A DNA stretch of 64,000 nt from Mesobacillus zeae (GCF_003570705.1 NZ_QWVT01000015.1:124001-188000), one strand, 5' to 3'; positions 7,867 through 15,790 are shown, numbered from the stretch's first letter. Translations and numbers: made by a program. The notes: generated by a model not told the origin, from the letters alone.

Positions 7867-8318
7867 TATTGCAGCTCCTTTCGAAAATAGGTTTAGCTAT
7901 ATTGATACAGGGAGGTATCGCTTGTTCAAATGATCACAATCTAAGGCAAACGGAAGGTTTGCTCGATCTATCACACAAAGCTATATAAAAATACTCCCTG
8001 AGTCTTCAAGGTGTGACATTTATCACACTGGTTACTTTATAATGATTTTAACATAGAAATTATTAGGATTTGGTGACGGAAATATGAACAATTTGTGAAT
8101 ACAGAACTTGTAAAGTTAGAGGGTTAATATTTTACTCTTGTACAAGATCACTATTATAATAGGAAGGAACATGCTGTGAATTTTCTGTGGATTAAGATTT
8201 CTGGAATGTGTTTAAAAAATAATTTTAGGAAAAAGTGAATAAAATGAATCTTTTTTGAAGCACTGCACGTATGTACTTAGACAGAAACACAATACTACCC
8301 ATCACAGGAGGACACTAC
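7867..8318. other. Divergent intergenic region between qoxA and a small exported-protein gene
   Basis: AT-rich, 452 bases, without a supported gene. It holds the CRP-family palindrome at 8012. For the rightward gene a candidate promoter is TTTACT-N18-TATAAT at about 8133-8162. No reading frame with a ribosome binding site was seen. Confidence 0.45.
8012..8027. promoter_or_regulatory. FNR/CRP-type palindrome upstream of qoxA
   Basis: TGTGA-CATTTA-TCACA is a perfect match to the TGTGA-N6-TCACA box used by Bacillus FNR. It lies about 150 bases upstream of the qoxA start, and a half-site TCACA is at 7971-7975. Binding by FNR or another CRP-family protein is inferred. Confidence 0.5.
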
Positions 8319-8741
8319 ATGTTAAAAAAAGCAGCAGCAGCCGTATTGGCTTTCGCAGTTGTATTTTCACCAATTGGATCACAGGTCTTTAATGACCAGA
8401 CAACGATTGTAAGTGCAAAGGGCTATAAATCGGGAGTGAAACGGTATAACAGCAACCGTTCAACACCTAGTAAAAGCAAACAAAACAATACTTACAATAA
8501 GAGTTCTAGCCGAAACAGCAGTGCTAAAAGTAAAAGCCGCGGCTTTATGGGCGGCCTGATGTACGGCGGGATTGCCGGCCTCCTGTTCGGCGGAATGCTG
8601 GCAAGCCTTGGGCCAATGGGCCCGCTGTTCGGGATGATCCTGAATATCCTTGGAATCCTGCTCATTATCAGTCTTGTAAAAAGAATCTTTTTTACACGCC
8701 GCAACCGTTACAATGAGGACCAAAACCAATGGCGGAAATAG
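8319..8741 (+). CDS. Exported/membrane protein with Ser/Asn/Lys-rich linker
   Basis: 140 aa. It has an N-terminal signal peptide (VLAFAVVFSPIGSQVF), then a basic Ser/Asn/Lys-rich stretch (about residues 35-75). A Gly/Met-rich hydrophobic region (about 76-118) and a basic tail (RRNRYNEDQNQWRK) follow. The layout resembles Bacillus small proteins annotated Tim44-like, but I cannot confirm the domain. ATG 8319 is preferred because of CAGGAGG upstream. It overlaps the next gene by 13 bases, which suggests a functional pair. Confidence 0.7.
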   Translation: MLKKAAAAVLAFAVVFSPIGSQVFNDQTTIVSAKGYKSGVKRYNSNRSTPSKSKQNNTYNKSSSRNSSAKSKSRGFMGGLMYGGIAGLLFGGMLASLGPMGPLFGMILNILGILLIISLVKRIFFTRRNRYNEDQNQWRK

Positions 8742-9016
8742 TGATTTCGGAACAGGATATTGTGAATGCCCTTTGCTTGTACACTGCAGAAAAGAAACAG
8801 GTAAATCCTGATGATGTCGGAGTCGAACTAATGTATGACGACGATTATGGTTTTTCTGCAGAGACGCATGTCAATGGCAGGAACCAGATTCTCATTACGC
8901 AGAATATTATTGAGGCTCTCAGGATGTGGATTGACCTAGAATTAGGAATGGATCCCTATTCTGGTATAGAATTAGCGCTTGATGATGAAGAAGGAATTAT
9001 TGCGAAAATAAGATAA
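8729..9016 (+). CDS. YxcD-like protein (DUF2653)
   Basis: 95 aa, acidic, beginning AEIVISEQDIVNALCLYTAEKK with a later NGRNQILITQNIIEAL and a D/E-rich end. The pattern matches the YxcD/DUF2653 family of Bacillus. It is a cytoplasmic soluble protein of unknown function, translationally coupled to the upstream exported protein. A strong inverted repeat with T-run follows. Confidence 0.7.
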   Translation: MAEIVISEQDIVNALCLYTAEKKQVNPDDVGVELMYDDDYGFSAETHVNGRNQILITQNIIEALRMWIDLELGMDPYSGIELALDDEEGIIAKIR

Positions 9017-9018
9017 GA

Positions 9019-9054
9019 AACAGCCCGTCCAATCTGGACGGGCTGTTTCTTTCC
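9019..9054. terminator. Bidirectional terminator
   Basis: GAAACAGCCCGTCC and GGACGGGCTGTTTC form a 14-bp perfect stem between the plus-strand yxcD-like gene and the minus-strand hydrolase gene. Confidence 0.8.
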
Positions 9055-9075
9055 TGCTTCATATTGGCTGTGGAT

Positions 9076-9966
9076 TTATAAAGGGTAACCTGTGTTATAG
9101 TTTTTTTCTAAAAAACAGGATATGTCTCTATTCATCCTTTTTAATTCCTTTTTGGAAGGGAAATGTCCTGTATGAAAAGTTTTGTATTCCAATAGGTTTC
9201 CAAATAGTTTATGTGCTGGGGCTGCAAGCTTACTATCAGGGAAAAAGATATCATGGGTACCAGTGATAACAAAAACAGGTGATTTAAAGTTCATTAGTTC
9301 TTTTTCTGTAGTTAATTTTGGCATCCCTTTTTCTAATGTAACGTTATTAAAAATCATTTCGATAATTTCCCTATCTTTATCCGGGATTTGATTAGTGGAC
9401 ATTGCGTTAGTAATTTTCTTTAAATATTTACTGGATTTAGTTGTTTTGTAGAGTAGTAAGGGGAGAAGTATTTCTTTAATCATGTTCTTTTTTGGTCCCT
9501 TCGCAATGCCTGCCGGATGAACGAGAATGGCACAGGCGATTTTCTCTGGCATAAAAGCTGCTAATCTTAATAAAATTCCGCCGCCATATGAAGCACCCAA
9601 AACAGCAGTATTTTCAATGTTGTAAAAGTCAAATAAATCTTTCATCCAAAGGGCATAACTGTCGTCTTTGCCTGAGATTCTAGTTTCGTCACTGAAGCCT
9701 GGATGACCTATTGTATCAGGTGCATAAATATTATAGTCGTTGAAAGAATCTGTAAACCATGACAGCGTCATTGGATTTATACAATTTCCTCCCTGGAAAA
9801 TAAACAAAGGTTTTCCATTCTTATTCCCCGTTCTTAGCACATGTGTTATCCCAAACCGTGTCTCAACATATTCTCTTTCTGGCTGTGTCTTAAAATCAGC
9901 TAAATATTGAACATATTGCTGCTGGATTGATTGCTTTGCTTTAGGGTTCCGATATATTGATTTCAT
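9076..9966 (-). CDS. Alpha/beta hydrolase
   Basis: 296 aa. Oxyanion-hole region FQGGNCINP (about residue 57), nucleophile elbow GASYGGG (Ser about 124), acid Asp in ITGTHDIFFPDS (about 239) and catalytic His in FHTGHFPSKKE (about 268) complete the triad. It is a cytoplasmic serine hydrolase of unknown substrate. A GGAGG-like sequence precedes the ATG. It is transcribed alone on the minus strand, divergent from the helicase gene. Confidence 0.85.
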   Translation of the reverse strand: MKSIYRNPKAKQSIQQQYVQYLADFKTQPEREYVETRFGITHVLRTGNKNGKPLFIFQGGNCINPMTLSWFTDSFNDYNIYAPDTIGHPGFSDETRISGKDDSYALWMKDLFDFYNIENTAVLGASYGGGILLRLAAFMPEKIACAILVHPAGIAKGPKKNMIKEILLPLLLYKTTKSSKYLKKITNAMSTNQIPDKDREIIEMIFNNVTLEKGMPKLTTEKELMNFKSPVFVITGTHDIFFPDSKLAAPAHKLFGNLLEYKTFHTGHFPSKKELKRMNRDISCFLEKNYNTGYPL

Positions 9967-10190
9967 GTGTCCTCCTCCATGGTTATTCAGCTAACAATAC
10001 GATTCCAAAAGTTACTTCCTTGATTATAATATATAATAAATACATTATGAATGGACAAAACAGCATATTGTTACGAGATAAATATCCACTCTTGGGGCAG
10101 ACAGAATCGGGTGGGATGGTTTCTTGCCATGGATGCAGGGCAATATAGATGAAAATAGGTACTGCGGAGAGCTTGAAGAAGGGGACGGTT

Positions 10191-12773
10191 ATGAGCAAAT
10201 TTGAAGAAACGTATCATGAAGCGATTGAACATACAAAACAAAAATTATTGGAAGATTTGACGCTTTACTTAGGCAGGAACGAGAGCTTGCCGGACTATGG
10301 GGACTACAGAGAAGATAGAAAAAGCTATATTGAACAAATATGGATCAATGTTTGGCTGAACAAGGCTGCTAACAGCATTCCGGGAAAAGAGAAAAAAGAG
10401 TACTTGAGAAATAGGGGTTTTGCAACAGATGGTATCGATCGTAAACTGATTAACAAGCTGTTCAGGGGAGAGGTGAAAAATCATAAGCCCTTTGACGCAT
10501 TTACTTGGGTGGATGAAATGTTCGCAGACTGTCAGGATGGCTGGGAGGAGCGCTACGAAAAAGCTAGGGAGGACTACTTAAAAAGACAGGAAGAACTTAA
10601 GCTTAAGCAAAGCAGAGAAAAGATCGACAATATCATCAAATCAGCTGCCGAGGATGTAATCGAACAAAATATCGCACACATTTACCTCCGTGTAAGATAC
10701 CATGCTGCAGTCAGGCTTAAAAAGGACATTGGTTCTAATCCCAAATACCGTTATATAGAACCAATGATGCTTGAAGAGAGGCTTGTGGAAGAAGGCAGTT
10801 TCAATCAGGATGACTACCACATGCTTTCGGACTTCTTTAACGAACTCACTGGCGGAATTCACTCGGTCTTGGATTGGGGTAGGAAATCATTTGAGTACGA
10901 GTCGTATTATGATAAATATGAAGATATTGTTTTCAGTTTTATTTATGAAGTTGTTCCTGAAATGGTCTTGAACCGCCTCCCTGGCGATCGAAAGAAGCTT
11001 TATGAAGAGGCTTATGGTGAAGAGCTTGATGTGTACCTCCTCACTAAAATGATAGAACGAGACCTGCGGGATTTGGCTGATTCTTGCTATGAAGAACTTC
11101 AACAGGAATTTTTATCAGATATACTGCGGGTTTCTAATGTACCTTTTGATGAAAAAACTCATTATGATCTGTTTATAAAGGATGAGCAGGAGAGAGAGCG
11201 CAGGCTCAAGGAAATCGCGGCAGAGGAAGAACGCAGAAAGGCGGAAGAAGAACGGATTTTAAATGAAATTTTCGCCGAAGAATACGCCCCTTCAGCCGGG
11301 AAGAGCCTTAGATATATTCTTCATGTTGGTGAGACGAATACTGGAAAGACTTTCAGGGCATTGGAGAAGATGAAGAGAGCAGAGAGCGGGATATACCTTG
11401 CTCCGCTCAGGCTGCTGGCACTAGAAGTATACGAGAAACTGAATGCAGATGGAGTGCCGTGTTCCCTGAAGACAGGAGAAGAAGAAAAGCCCGTACCAGG
11501 TGCAGCCCATATGTCCAGTACAGTTGAGATGTTCCGCGAGAAGGATCATTATGAAGTGATTGTGATAGATGAGGCACAGATGATCGCAGATGAAGCTCGC
11601 GGCTTTTCATGGTACAGGGCAATTACCAAAGCCAATGCGAGTGAAGTGCATATTATCGGCAGCAGGAATATGAAAGATTTGATGCTTGAATTGCTTGAGG
11701 ACGAGGACGTCGAAGTGATTGAATATACGCGTGACATTCCCCTCCAGGTTGAAAAAAAAGAGTTCAAGCTGTCCCATACAAAAAAAGGTGATGCTCTTGT
11801 CTGTTTTTCCAGAAGGCAAGTGCTTGAAACGGCATCCCGGCTCCAGAGGAACGGTTATCATGTGAGCATGATTTATGGAAGCATGCCTCCGGAAACGAGG
11901 CAGAAACAGATACAGCGTTTTATCAACGGAGAGACCCAGGTTGTCGTTGCCACAGATGCAATCGGAATGGGGCTGAACCTGCCAATCCGAAGAATTGTGT
12001 TTCTTGAAAATGAAAAGTTTGATGGAACGAGGAGAAGGCGGCTCACCTCACAGGAGGTTAAGCAAATTGCCGGGAGGGCAGGAAGAAAGGGAATATATGA
12101 AGTTGGCCGGGTCGCGTTTACTTCGGATATTCCAATGATGGAAGAATTGCTGTCAAAGGATGACAGACCTGTCCTTACTTTTGCGATAGCGCCTACCTCG
12201 GGGATTTTTGAGCGTTTTCAGCGATATTACCGGGACCTTGGAGCGTTTTTTGAGCTATGGGACAAATTTGAACCCCCAGCCGGGACGAAAAAGGCGTCTC
12301 TCTCTGAAGAAAAAGAGCTTTATGAATATATCCGGGGTACGGAAATTGAAGCAAGAATACCAATGAGGGAACTATATGGATTCCTGCATATCCCATTTGA
12401 TGCAAAAGAAAGCATTCTTGTGCAACAGTGGCTTGATACTATGCACAGTATCGTCTTCGAATATGAAATACCGGAACCAGTCATCAGGAAAAGAACGCTT
12501 GAAGATTTAGAACGCTCCTACAAGTCGATCGGCCTGCATCTTCTATTTCTCTACCGGCTTGACAGGAGAACGGAGGCGGTTTATTGGGAGCGTATCCGGT
12601 CGGGTCTTACTGAAGACGTTCATGAGCATTTAAAAAACGAAGTGAAAAACTACCAAAAAAAATGTAAGCGATGCGGCAAAAAGCTTTCTGATGAAGCGAA
12701 GTTCCCAATATGCGATTCCTGCTATGAAGGACGATTCAAGAATAAGCACAGATATGGAGGCAAGCGAAGGTGA
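10191..12773 (+). CDS. SUV3-like ATP-dependent RNA helicase with C-terminal zinc finger
   Basis: 860 aa. A charged N-terminal region of about 370 residues (with a Glu/Arg coiled coil near 335-370) precedes a superfamily 2 helicase core. Motif I is HVGETNTGKT (near 380), motif II DEAQ (near 460), and motif VI-like QIAGRAGRKG (near 626). A SUV3_C-like segment follows, then a zinc finger C-x2-C...C-x2-C (CKRCGKKL, CDSC near 824-845). Related Bacillus proteins are annotated helicase-related or SUV3-like. ATG 10191 is chosen over an ATG 42 bases upstream because of AAGGGGACGG just before it. Confidence 0.85.
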   Translation: MSKFEETYHEAIEHTKQKLLEDLTLYLGRNESLPDYGDYREDRKSYIEQIWINVWLNKAANSIPGKEKKEYLRNRGFATDGIDRKLINKLFRGEVKNHKPFDAFTWVDEMFADCQDGWEERYEKAREDYLKRQEELKLKQSREKIDNIIKSAAEDVIEQNIAHIYLRVRYHAAVRLKKDIGSNPKYRYIEPMMLEERLVEEGSFNQDDYHMLSDFFNELTGGIHSVLDWGRKSFEYESYYDKYEDIVFSFIYEVVPEMVLNRLPGDRKKLYEEAYGEELDVYLLTKMIERDLRDLADSCYEELQQEFLSDILRVSNVPFDEKTHYDLFIKDEQERERRLKEIAAEEERRKAEEERILNEIFAEEYAPSAGKSLRYILHVGETNTGKTFRALEKMKRAESGIYLAPLRLLALEVYEKLNADGVPCSLKTGEEEKPVPGAAHMSSTVEMFREKDHYEVIVIDEAQMIADEARGFSWYRAITKANASEVHIIGSRNMKDLMLELLEDEDVEVIEYTRDIPLQVEKKEFKLSHTKKGDALVCFSRRQVLETASRLQRNGYHVSMIYGSMPPETRQKQIQRFINGETQVVVATDAIGMGLNLPIRRIVFLENEKFDGTRRRRLTSQEVKQIAGRAGRKGIYEVGRVAFTSDIPMMEELLSKDDRPVLTFAIAPTSGIFERFQRYYRDLGAFFELWDKFEPPAGTKKASLSEEKELYEYIRGTEIEARIPMRELYGFLHIPFDAKESILVQQWLDTMHSIVFEYEIPEPVIRKRTLEDLERSYKSIGLHLLFLYRLDRRTEAVYWERIRSGLTEDVHEHLKNEVKNYQKKCKRCGKKLSDEAKFPICDSCYEGRFKNKHRYGGKRR

Positions 12774-12785
12774 TCATTAGTATTG

Positions 12786-12815
12786 TGCCGATTCAGGAAG
12801 CTGAATCGGCATTTA
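12786..12815 (+). terminator. Terminator of the helicase gene
   Basis: TGCCGATTCAG-GAAG-CTGAATCGGCA is an 11-bp perfect hairpin, followed by a short T-rich tract. Confidence 0.65.
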
Positions 12816-12898
12816 TACTGCTCTTAATCATCGGTGGTATATTTCCAAAATGATTTTATTGATTTTTATCACCATGAGAGATTGTCATTCAATATCAT

Positions 12899-12919
12899 CC
12901 TCCTGCTTAAGGCAGGAGG
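12899..12919. terminator. Hairpin upstream of the severed rib promoter
   Basis: CCTCCTGC-TTAAG-GCAGGAGG, an 8-bp GC-rich stem. The T-rich tract lies about 20 bases downstream rather than adjacent, so its role as a terminator is uncertain. Confidence 0.4.
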
Positions 12920-12942
12920 AAACCTTTTCATTTCCTTTTTTT

Positions 12943-12951
12943 TGATAAAAT
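12943..12951 (+). promoter_or_regulatory. Extended -10, probable original riboflavin operon promoter
   Basis: TGATAAAAT is an extended -10 box ending four bases before a copy of the riboswitch 5' sequence CCTTCGGGGTCGG (12955-12967). A transcript from it would start within or just before that copy, as expected for a rib leader. The aptamer and rib genes are now 43 kb away. No convincing -35 is visible. Confidence 0.45.
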
Positions 12952-12954
12952 TAT

Positions 12955-12967
12955 CCTTCGGGGTCGG
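12955..12967 (+). repeat. First copy of att core (leftmost junction, attL of older element)
   Basis: CCTTCGGGGTCGG matches 13 bases of the FMN riboswitch 5' end at 56271-56283. It diverges immediately after (AATGAATACTCC), as expected where element DNA begins. With the copy at 14045 it brackets a 1.1-kb scar. Confidence 0.6.
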
Positions 12968-12984
12968 AATGAATACTCCTAAAA

Positions 12985-13245
12985 AAAGACAACCACGAAT
13001 CCTTGATATATAAGGGTTTTCCATGGCCAGCTTTTCCTAGACAATCTTTGTCCGGTGTTTCTTAAATTCCGCCATAACGGTGGGAGCAACTGTGATGGGG
13101 CGGAAGCCGGAATCTGTCCTTACTCCTTTTTTATAGCCTAAAGAGGGTTGAATGATTGATTAATCCTTATCTGCGATGTTTCTAAATCAATGCCTTTCCA
13201 ACGTAACGCAAGTATTTCTTCGGGACGCATCCCTGTGTATATAGG
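12985..13245 (-). pseudogene. Tyrosine recombinase (phage integrase) C-terminal remnant
   Basis: Read on the minus strand, IYTGMRPEEILALRWKGID is the conserved Box I arginine region of phage integrases (TGMRxxEILALRWxDID). It is followed by INQSFNPL and, after a stop and frame change near 13137, DSGFRPITVAPTVMAEFKKH. The Box II HxxR and the catalytic tyrosine are not recognisable, and another stop is present near 13055. This is the decayed integrase of an earlier element, lying beside the leftmost core copy. Confidence 0.75.
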
Positions 13246-13302
13246 GCAAATACAAATAAGATTTGAATTGACTGAGGGACACATTTGCAATTCTTTTTTT
13301 AT

Positions 13303-13424
13303 TACACGATGGCGGAATAGGTAGACGCAAAGTTTCCGAGTCTGATTGGTCAGCCTAATTGCAAGGGCTAAATACCTGGCTTTGAAGATGGGCAAACTGC
13401 AAGGTGGAAATCCTTGGTCGTGTA
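13303..13424 (+). other. tRNA-Leu-like structure, aberrant
   Basis: A 7-bp acceptor-like stem (TACACGA with TCGTGTA) encloses TGGCGGAATAGGTAGACGC, a near-perfect class II tRNA-Leu D-arm. Near the 3' side is a T-arm-like hairpin CAAGG-TGGAAAT-CCTTG. The element is 122 nt, about 35 longer than a tRNA-Leu. No anticodon arm is apparent and the T-loop is atypical. It may be a decayed or interrupted tRNA carried by the older element. Confidence 0.3.
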
Positions 13425-13429
13425 TATAT

Positions 13430-13458
13430 ACAAAAAGCCAGCTCTAATGCTGGCTAAA
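13430..13458 (-). terminator. Terminator of the zinc-ribbon gene
   Basis: AGCCAG and CTGGCT pair around CTCTAATG. On the minus strand the hairpin is followed by TTTTTG and overlaps the stop codon of the gene. Confidence 0.6.
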
Positions 13459-13627
13459 TTCGTTTCTTCATACCGCACTGTCGGCACTCCCTGATAAATA
13501 CATAATTACTTACCGAGCTCTTAAAGAGAGCATTGCCGCAGTTATCACAACGGCCGCTGACCTTGTCCGGATATTCGTTGTAGTTATAAATAATGTTCAT
13601 GTCGTATTCCTGCTTTTCTTTGTCCAC
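13454..13627 (-). CDS. Small zinc-ribbon protein
   Basis: 57 aa from a GTG start preceded by AGAGGGGAG. Two CxxC knuckles are visible: RCDNCGNAL (residues 27-35) and ECRQCGMKK (47-55), a typical rubredoxin-like knuckle pair. Such short zinc ribbons are common next to integrases in Bacillus prophages; here it lies in the older element scar. The function is unknown. Confidence 0.6.
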   Translation of the reverse strand: MDKEKQEYDMNIIYNYNEYPDKVSGRCDNCGNALFKSSVSNYVFIRECRQCGMKKRI

Positions 13628-13688
13628 TGGTGTCTCCCCTCTCTTAGAAAAATAATAACATAATTAAATCAGGGTTGGAGGTAATATC

Positions 13689-13886
13689 ATGATTCAATGC
13701 AATGAATGCAAAAAGAAGTTTCCTCCAAAGTATTTGGAGAAAGAATATGACCAGGGAATCATTGAATCTTATATTCAAGAGAAGCCTTCTTTGAATGGTT
13801 TGATGGAGAGTAAAGGAAATAATCCTTTGCTTTTTTTATTATACCGTGATAAAATTCTACCAATCCTTAGCAGGGTGTATCGGTAG
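13689..13886 (+). CDS. Truncated Cys-motif phage protein (probable remnant)
   Basis: 65 aa with GGAGGTAATATC before the ATG. The first 30 residues (MIQCNECKKKF..., then YDQGIIESYIQ) resemble phage proteins with an N-terminal CxxC and a second CPxC that should follow soon after. That second knuckle is absent and the rest (PLLFLLYRDKILPILSRVYR) looks unrelated. I read this as a broken gene of the older element. Confidence 0.4.
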   Translation: MIQCNECKKKFPPKYLEKEYDQGIIESYIQEKPSLNGLMESKGNNPLLFLLYRDKILPILSRVYR

Positions 13887-13909
13887 GAAACGGTAGGATT
13901 TTGGTAGGA
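13882..13909. repeat. Three direct repeats GGTAGGA with helical spacing
   Basis: GGTAGGA begins at 13882, 13892 and 13903, spaced 10 and 11 bases. They lie 135 bases inside the right end of the scar element. Spacing near one helical turn suggests integrase arm-type or other protein-binding sites; that is inference. Confidence 0.4.
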
Positions 13910-14044
13910 TACTTAAATAGATTTTAGATTATCCGAAAGAATTTAAGAGTATTACGAAAATCAATTAAACCGTCGAAACATTGATAATAAAGCACTCTTG
14001 AGCACTAAGGATCATTTAAGCGTAATTAAAATTTAATAATTGTT

Positions 14045-14081
14045 CCTTCGGGGTCCCGAGTTGGACGTATCTCAACCGATA
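14045..14081 (+). repeat. attL of the prophage (core plus phage arm)
   Basis: Core CCTTCGGGGTC (14045-14055) is followed 10 bases later by the phage arm CGTATCTCAACCGATA (14066-14081). This arm is the exact inverted complement of the arm at 56251-56266 beside the right core. The serine integrase stop codon lies about 20 bases to the right. This is the left attachment site, B-O-P'. Confidence 0.8.
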
Positions 14082-14089
14082 GTAAAAAT

Positions 14090-14122
14090 AATAAAAAGCC
14101 AATTAAATAGGCTTTTTAAAGG
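14090..14122 (-). terminator. Terminator of the serine integrase gene
   Basis: AAAAAGCC and GGCTTTTT pair around AATTAAATA, overlapping the integrase stop codon, with T-run on the minus strand. Confidence 0.55.
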
Positions 14123-15530
14123 TAATGTCTTTAATTTCGATAAGAGGTCTTTCGCCGAGACCTCCTGAGTGTGATTTTAAACATTCGATTTTTATTGTAT
14201 CGAAAATAGTAGTCAATATCTGTTTTCTGTTTTCAAACGTGATGTTATACCATTTGGTTTTAATGTTTTCAATTATGCTGTTAATGACATCAGTTGTTGG
14301 TGTTTCTTGTCTAATTTCGAGAGAACGGATTAATTCGTTCTCTTTTTCTATTTCATCATCCATTTTTTCTTTATACTCTTTTTTGGTCAAATCTCCATCT
14401 ACATAAAGTTCTTTCCAGCGTGATTTTCTCTCCTCAATCCGTTTTAATTCCTTTTTAATTTCTTTTGTATTCACTACTTCCTGGTCCGGAACATCAGCTT
14501 CAACTTTTATGTAGTGTAAGGATTTTATAAACTCTTGTTCAATCGTATCTTCTGCAATCACTGGCATGTCACAAATTTTATATTCAAACCTTCCGGCACA
14601 CTTATAAAAACGATGTTCTGACCCGTCAGCTCTTGGTCGCTTTCCTCCATGCATAGCATGCCCACATCGAGCACAGCGCAAAACGGAGGCAAAAGGGTAT
14701 ACGGTTCGAGATTTCCACCCAGTGTTTTTTCGGTCTTTTCGTTTCTTTTTAATGGCATCATACACTTCTTTTGTTATGATCGCAGGGTGATTTCCTTCAA
14801 CAATTACTTCTTCATAAGTTCGATTACCTTTCTTCGTACGGTAATTCCATCTTAAAGCACCATAATAGACAGGATTAGTAACTACATAATCCACTGCGCT
14901 GTGATTCCAAAAAGTTCCCGTCCTAGTTCGAACACCATTCTTATTTAATTCTTCTGTAATCATCTTTTTCCCTTTTGTATGAAAAGACTCAAACATCCAC
15001 CGAACCCATTTTGCTTCAATTTCATTTATGGCCAAATTTCCGTTTGTGTCTAAATAGTAACCAAAGGGAGCTCGTCCACCATTACGGGAACCTTCTTGGT
15101 GTTTTCTTGACATACCCATGTGTGTTCGTTCTGCAAGCTGTTCCCGTTCGAATTGAGCGAGAGAAGCAAAGATATTGATGAGTAACTTTCCTTGTGCTGT
15201 GGTTGTGTCGTATGGCTCTGTAACGCTTTTAAAAGCAACATTGTTTTTTTCAAATGTATCAAGTAGGTAATTGATGTCACCTACGTTTCGAGAGAGTCTA
15301 TCAAGCTTGTAAACTAATACAACGTCAAATTGATTTAACTCAGATAACAGTGATTGCAGCTGTGGTCTCTCCATATTTTTAGCAGATCGGCCTTCCTCTG
15401 TATATTCCTTATAAATTGTCCATCCCTGGGAAAAACAGAATGCCCTCATTTTTTCTAATTGTGCTGCTAATGAATATCCCTCTTTGCTTTGCTCCTCAGT
15501 GGAAACACGAGGGTATAACGCGGCTTTCAT
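14103..15530 (-). CDS. int: Large serine recombinase (prophage integrase)
   Basis: 475 aa. The N-terminal resolvase domain begins MKAALYPRVSTEEQ with nucleophile Ser10. Downstream are VYKLDRLSRN (conserved Arg) and FASLAQFEREQLAERT. A recombinase domain follows, then a zinc ribbon (CARCGHAMHGG...YKCAG...C, roughly 285-325) and a coiled-coil (about 350-410). This is the architecture of phage integrases such as phiC31 type. ATG 15530 has GGTGA upstream and matches the usual start. The 12-bp palindrome TTGTAGCTACAA at 15578-15589 upstream could be an operator. It lies directly beside attL. Confidence 0.93.
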   Translation of the reverse strand: MKAALYPRVSTEEQSKEGYSLAAQLEKMRAFCFSQGWTIYKEYTEEGRSAKNMERPQLQSLLSELNQFDVVLVYKLDRLSRNVGDINYLLDTFEKNNVAFKSVTEPYDTTTAQGKLLINIFASLAQFEREQLAERTHMGMSRKHQEGSRNGGRAPFGYYLDTNGNLAINEIEAKWVRWMFESFHTKGKKMITEELNKNGVRTRTGTFWNHSAVDYVVTNPVYYGALRWNYRTKKGNRTYEEVIVEGNHPAIITKEVYDAIKKKRKDRKNTGWKSRTVYPFASVLRCARCGHAMHGGKRPRADGSEHRFYKCAGRFEYKICDMPVIAEDTIEQEFIKSLHYIKVEADVPDQEVVNTKEIKKELKRIEERKSRWKELYVDGDLTKKEYKEKMDDEIEKENELIRSLEIRQETPTTDVINSIIENIKTKWYNITFENRKQILTTIFDTIKIECLKSHSGGLGERPLIEIKDITFKKPI

Positions 15531-15595
15531 ATTATTCACCATCCTTACCATTAATTACATTTGATTATTAAATTTTTTTGTAGCTACAATTTTTT

Positions 15596-15790
15596 ATGCC
15601 CACCAAGAGATTAACAGCCATTGCGATTTACCATTTCAAAAAAATGAGAACAAGCACAAAGTTCCTGCATATATTTGCTATAAAAAAGAAAGGGGAGTAT
15701 TTTGTTTTTTACGCACTTTTCCAAGGGAAAAAACGTTACCTTTCTAAAAAAATCATTCTCGATAAAGACGGAAATGTTATAAGGCTATGA
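15596..15790 (+). CDS. Hypothetical basic protein (weak support)
   Basis: 64 aa, Lys-rich, ending KRYLSKKIILDKDGNVIRL. The codon pattern and the ordered C-terminus look protein-like, but there is no ribosome binding site before ATG 15596. It is divergent from the integrase gene. Uncertain. Confidence 0.3.
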   Translation: MPTKRLTAIAIYHFKKMRTSTKFLHIFAIKKKGEYFVFYALFQGKKRYLSKKIILDKDGNVIRL

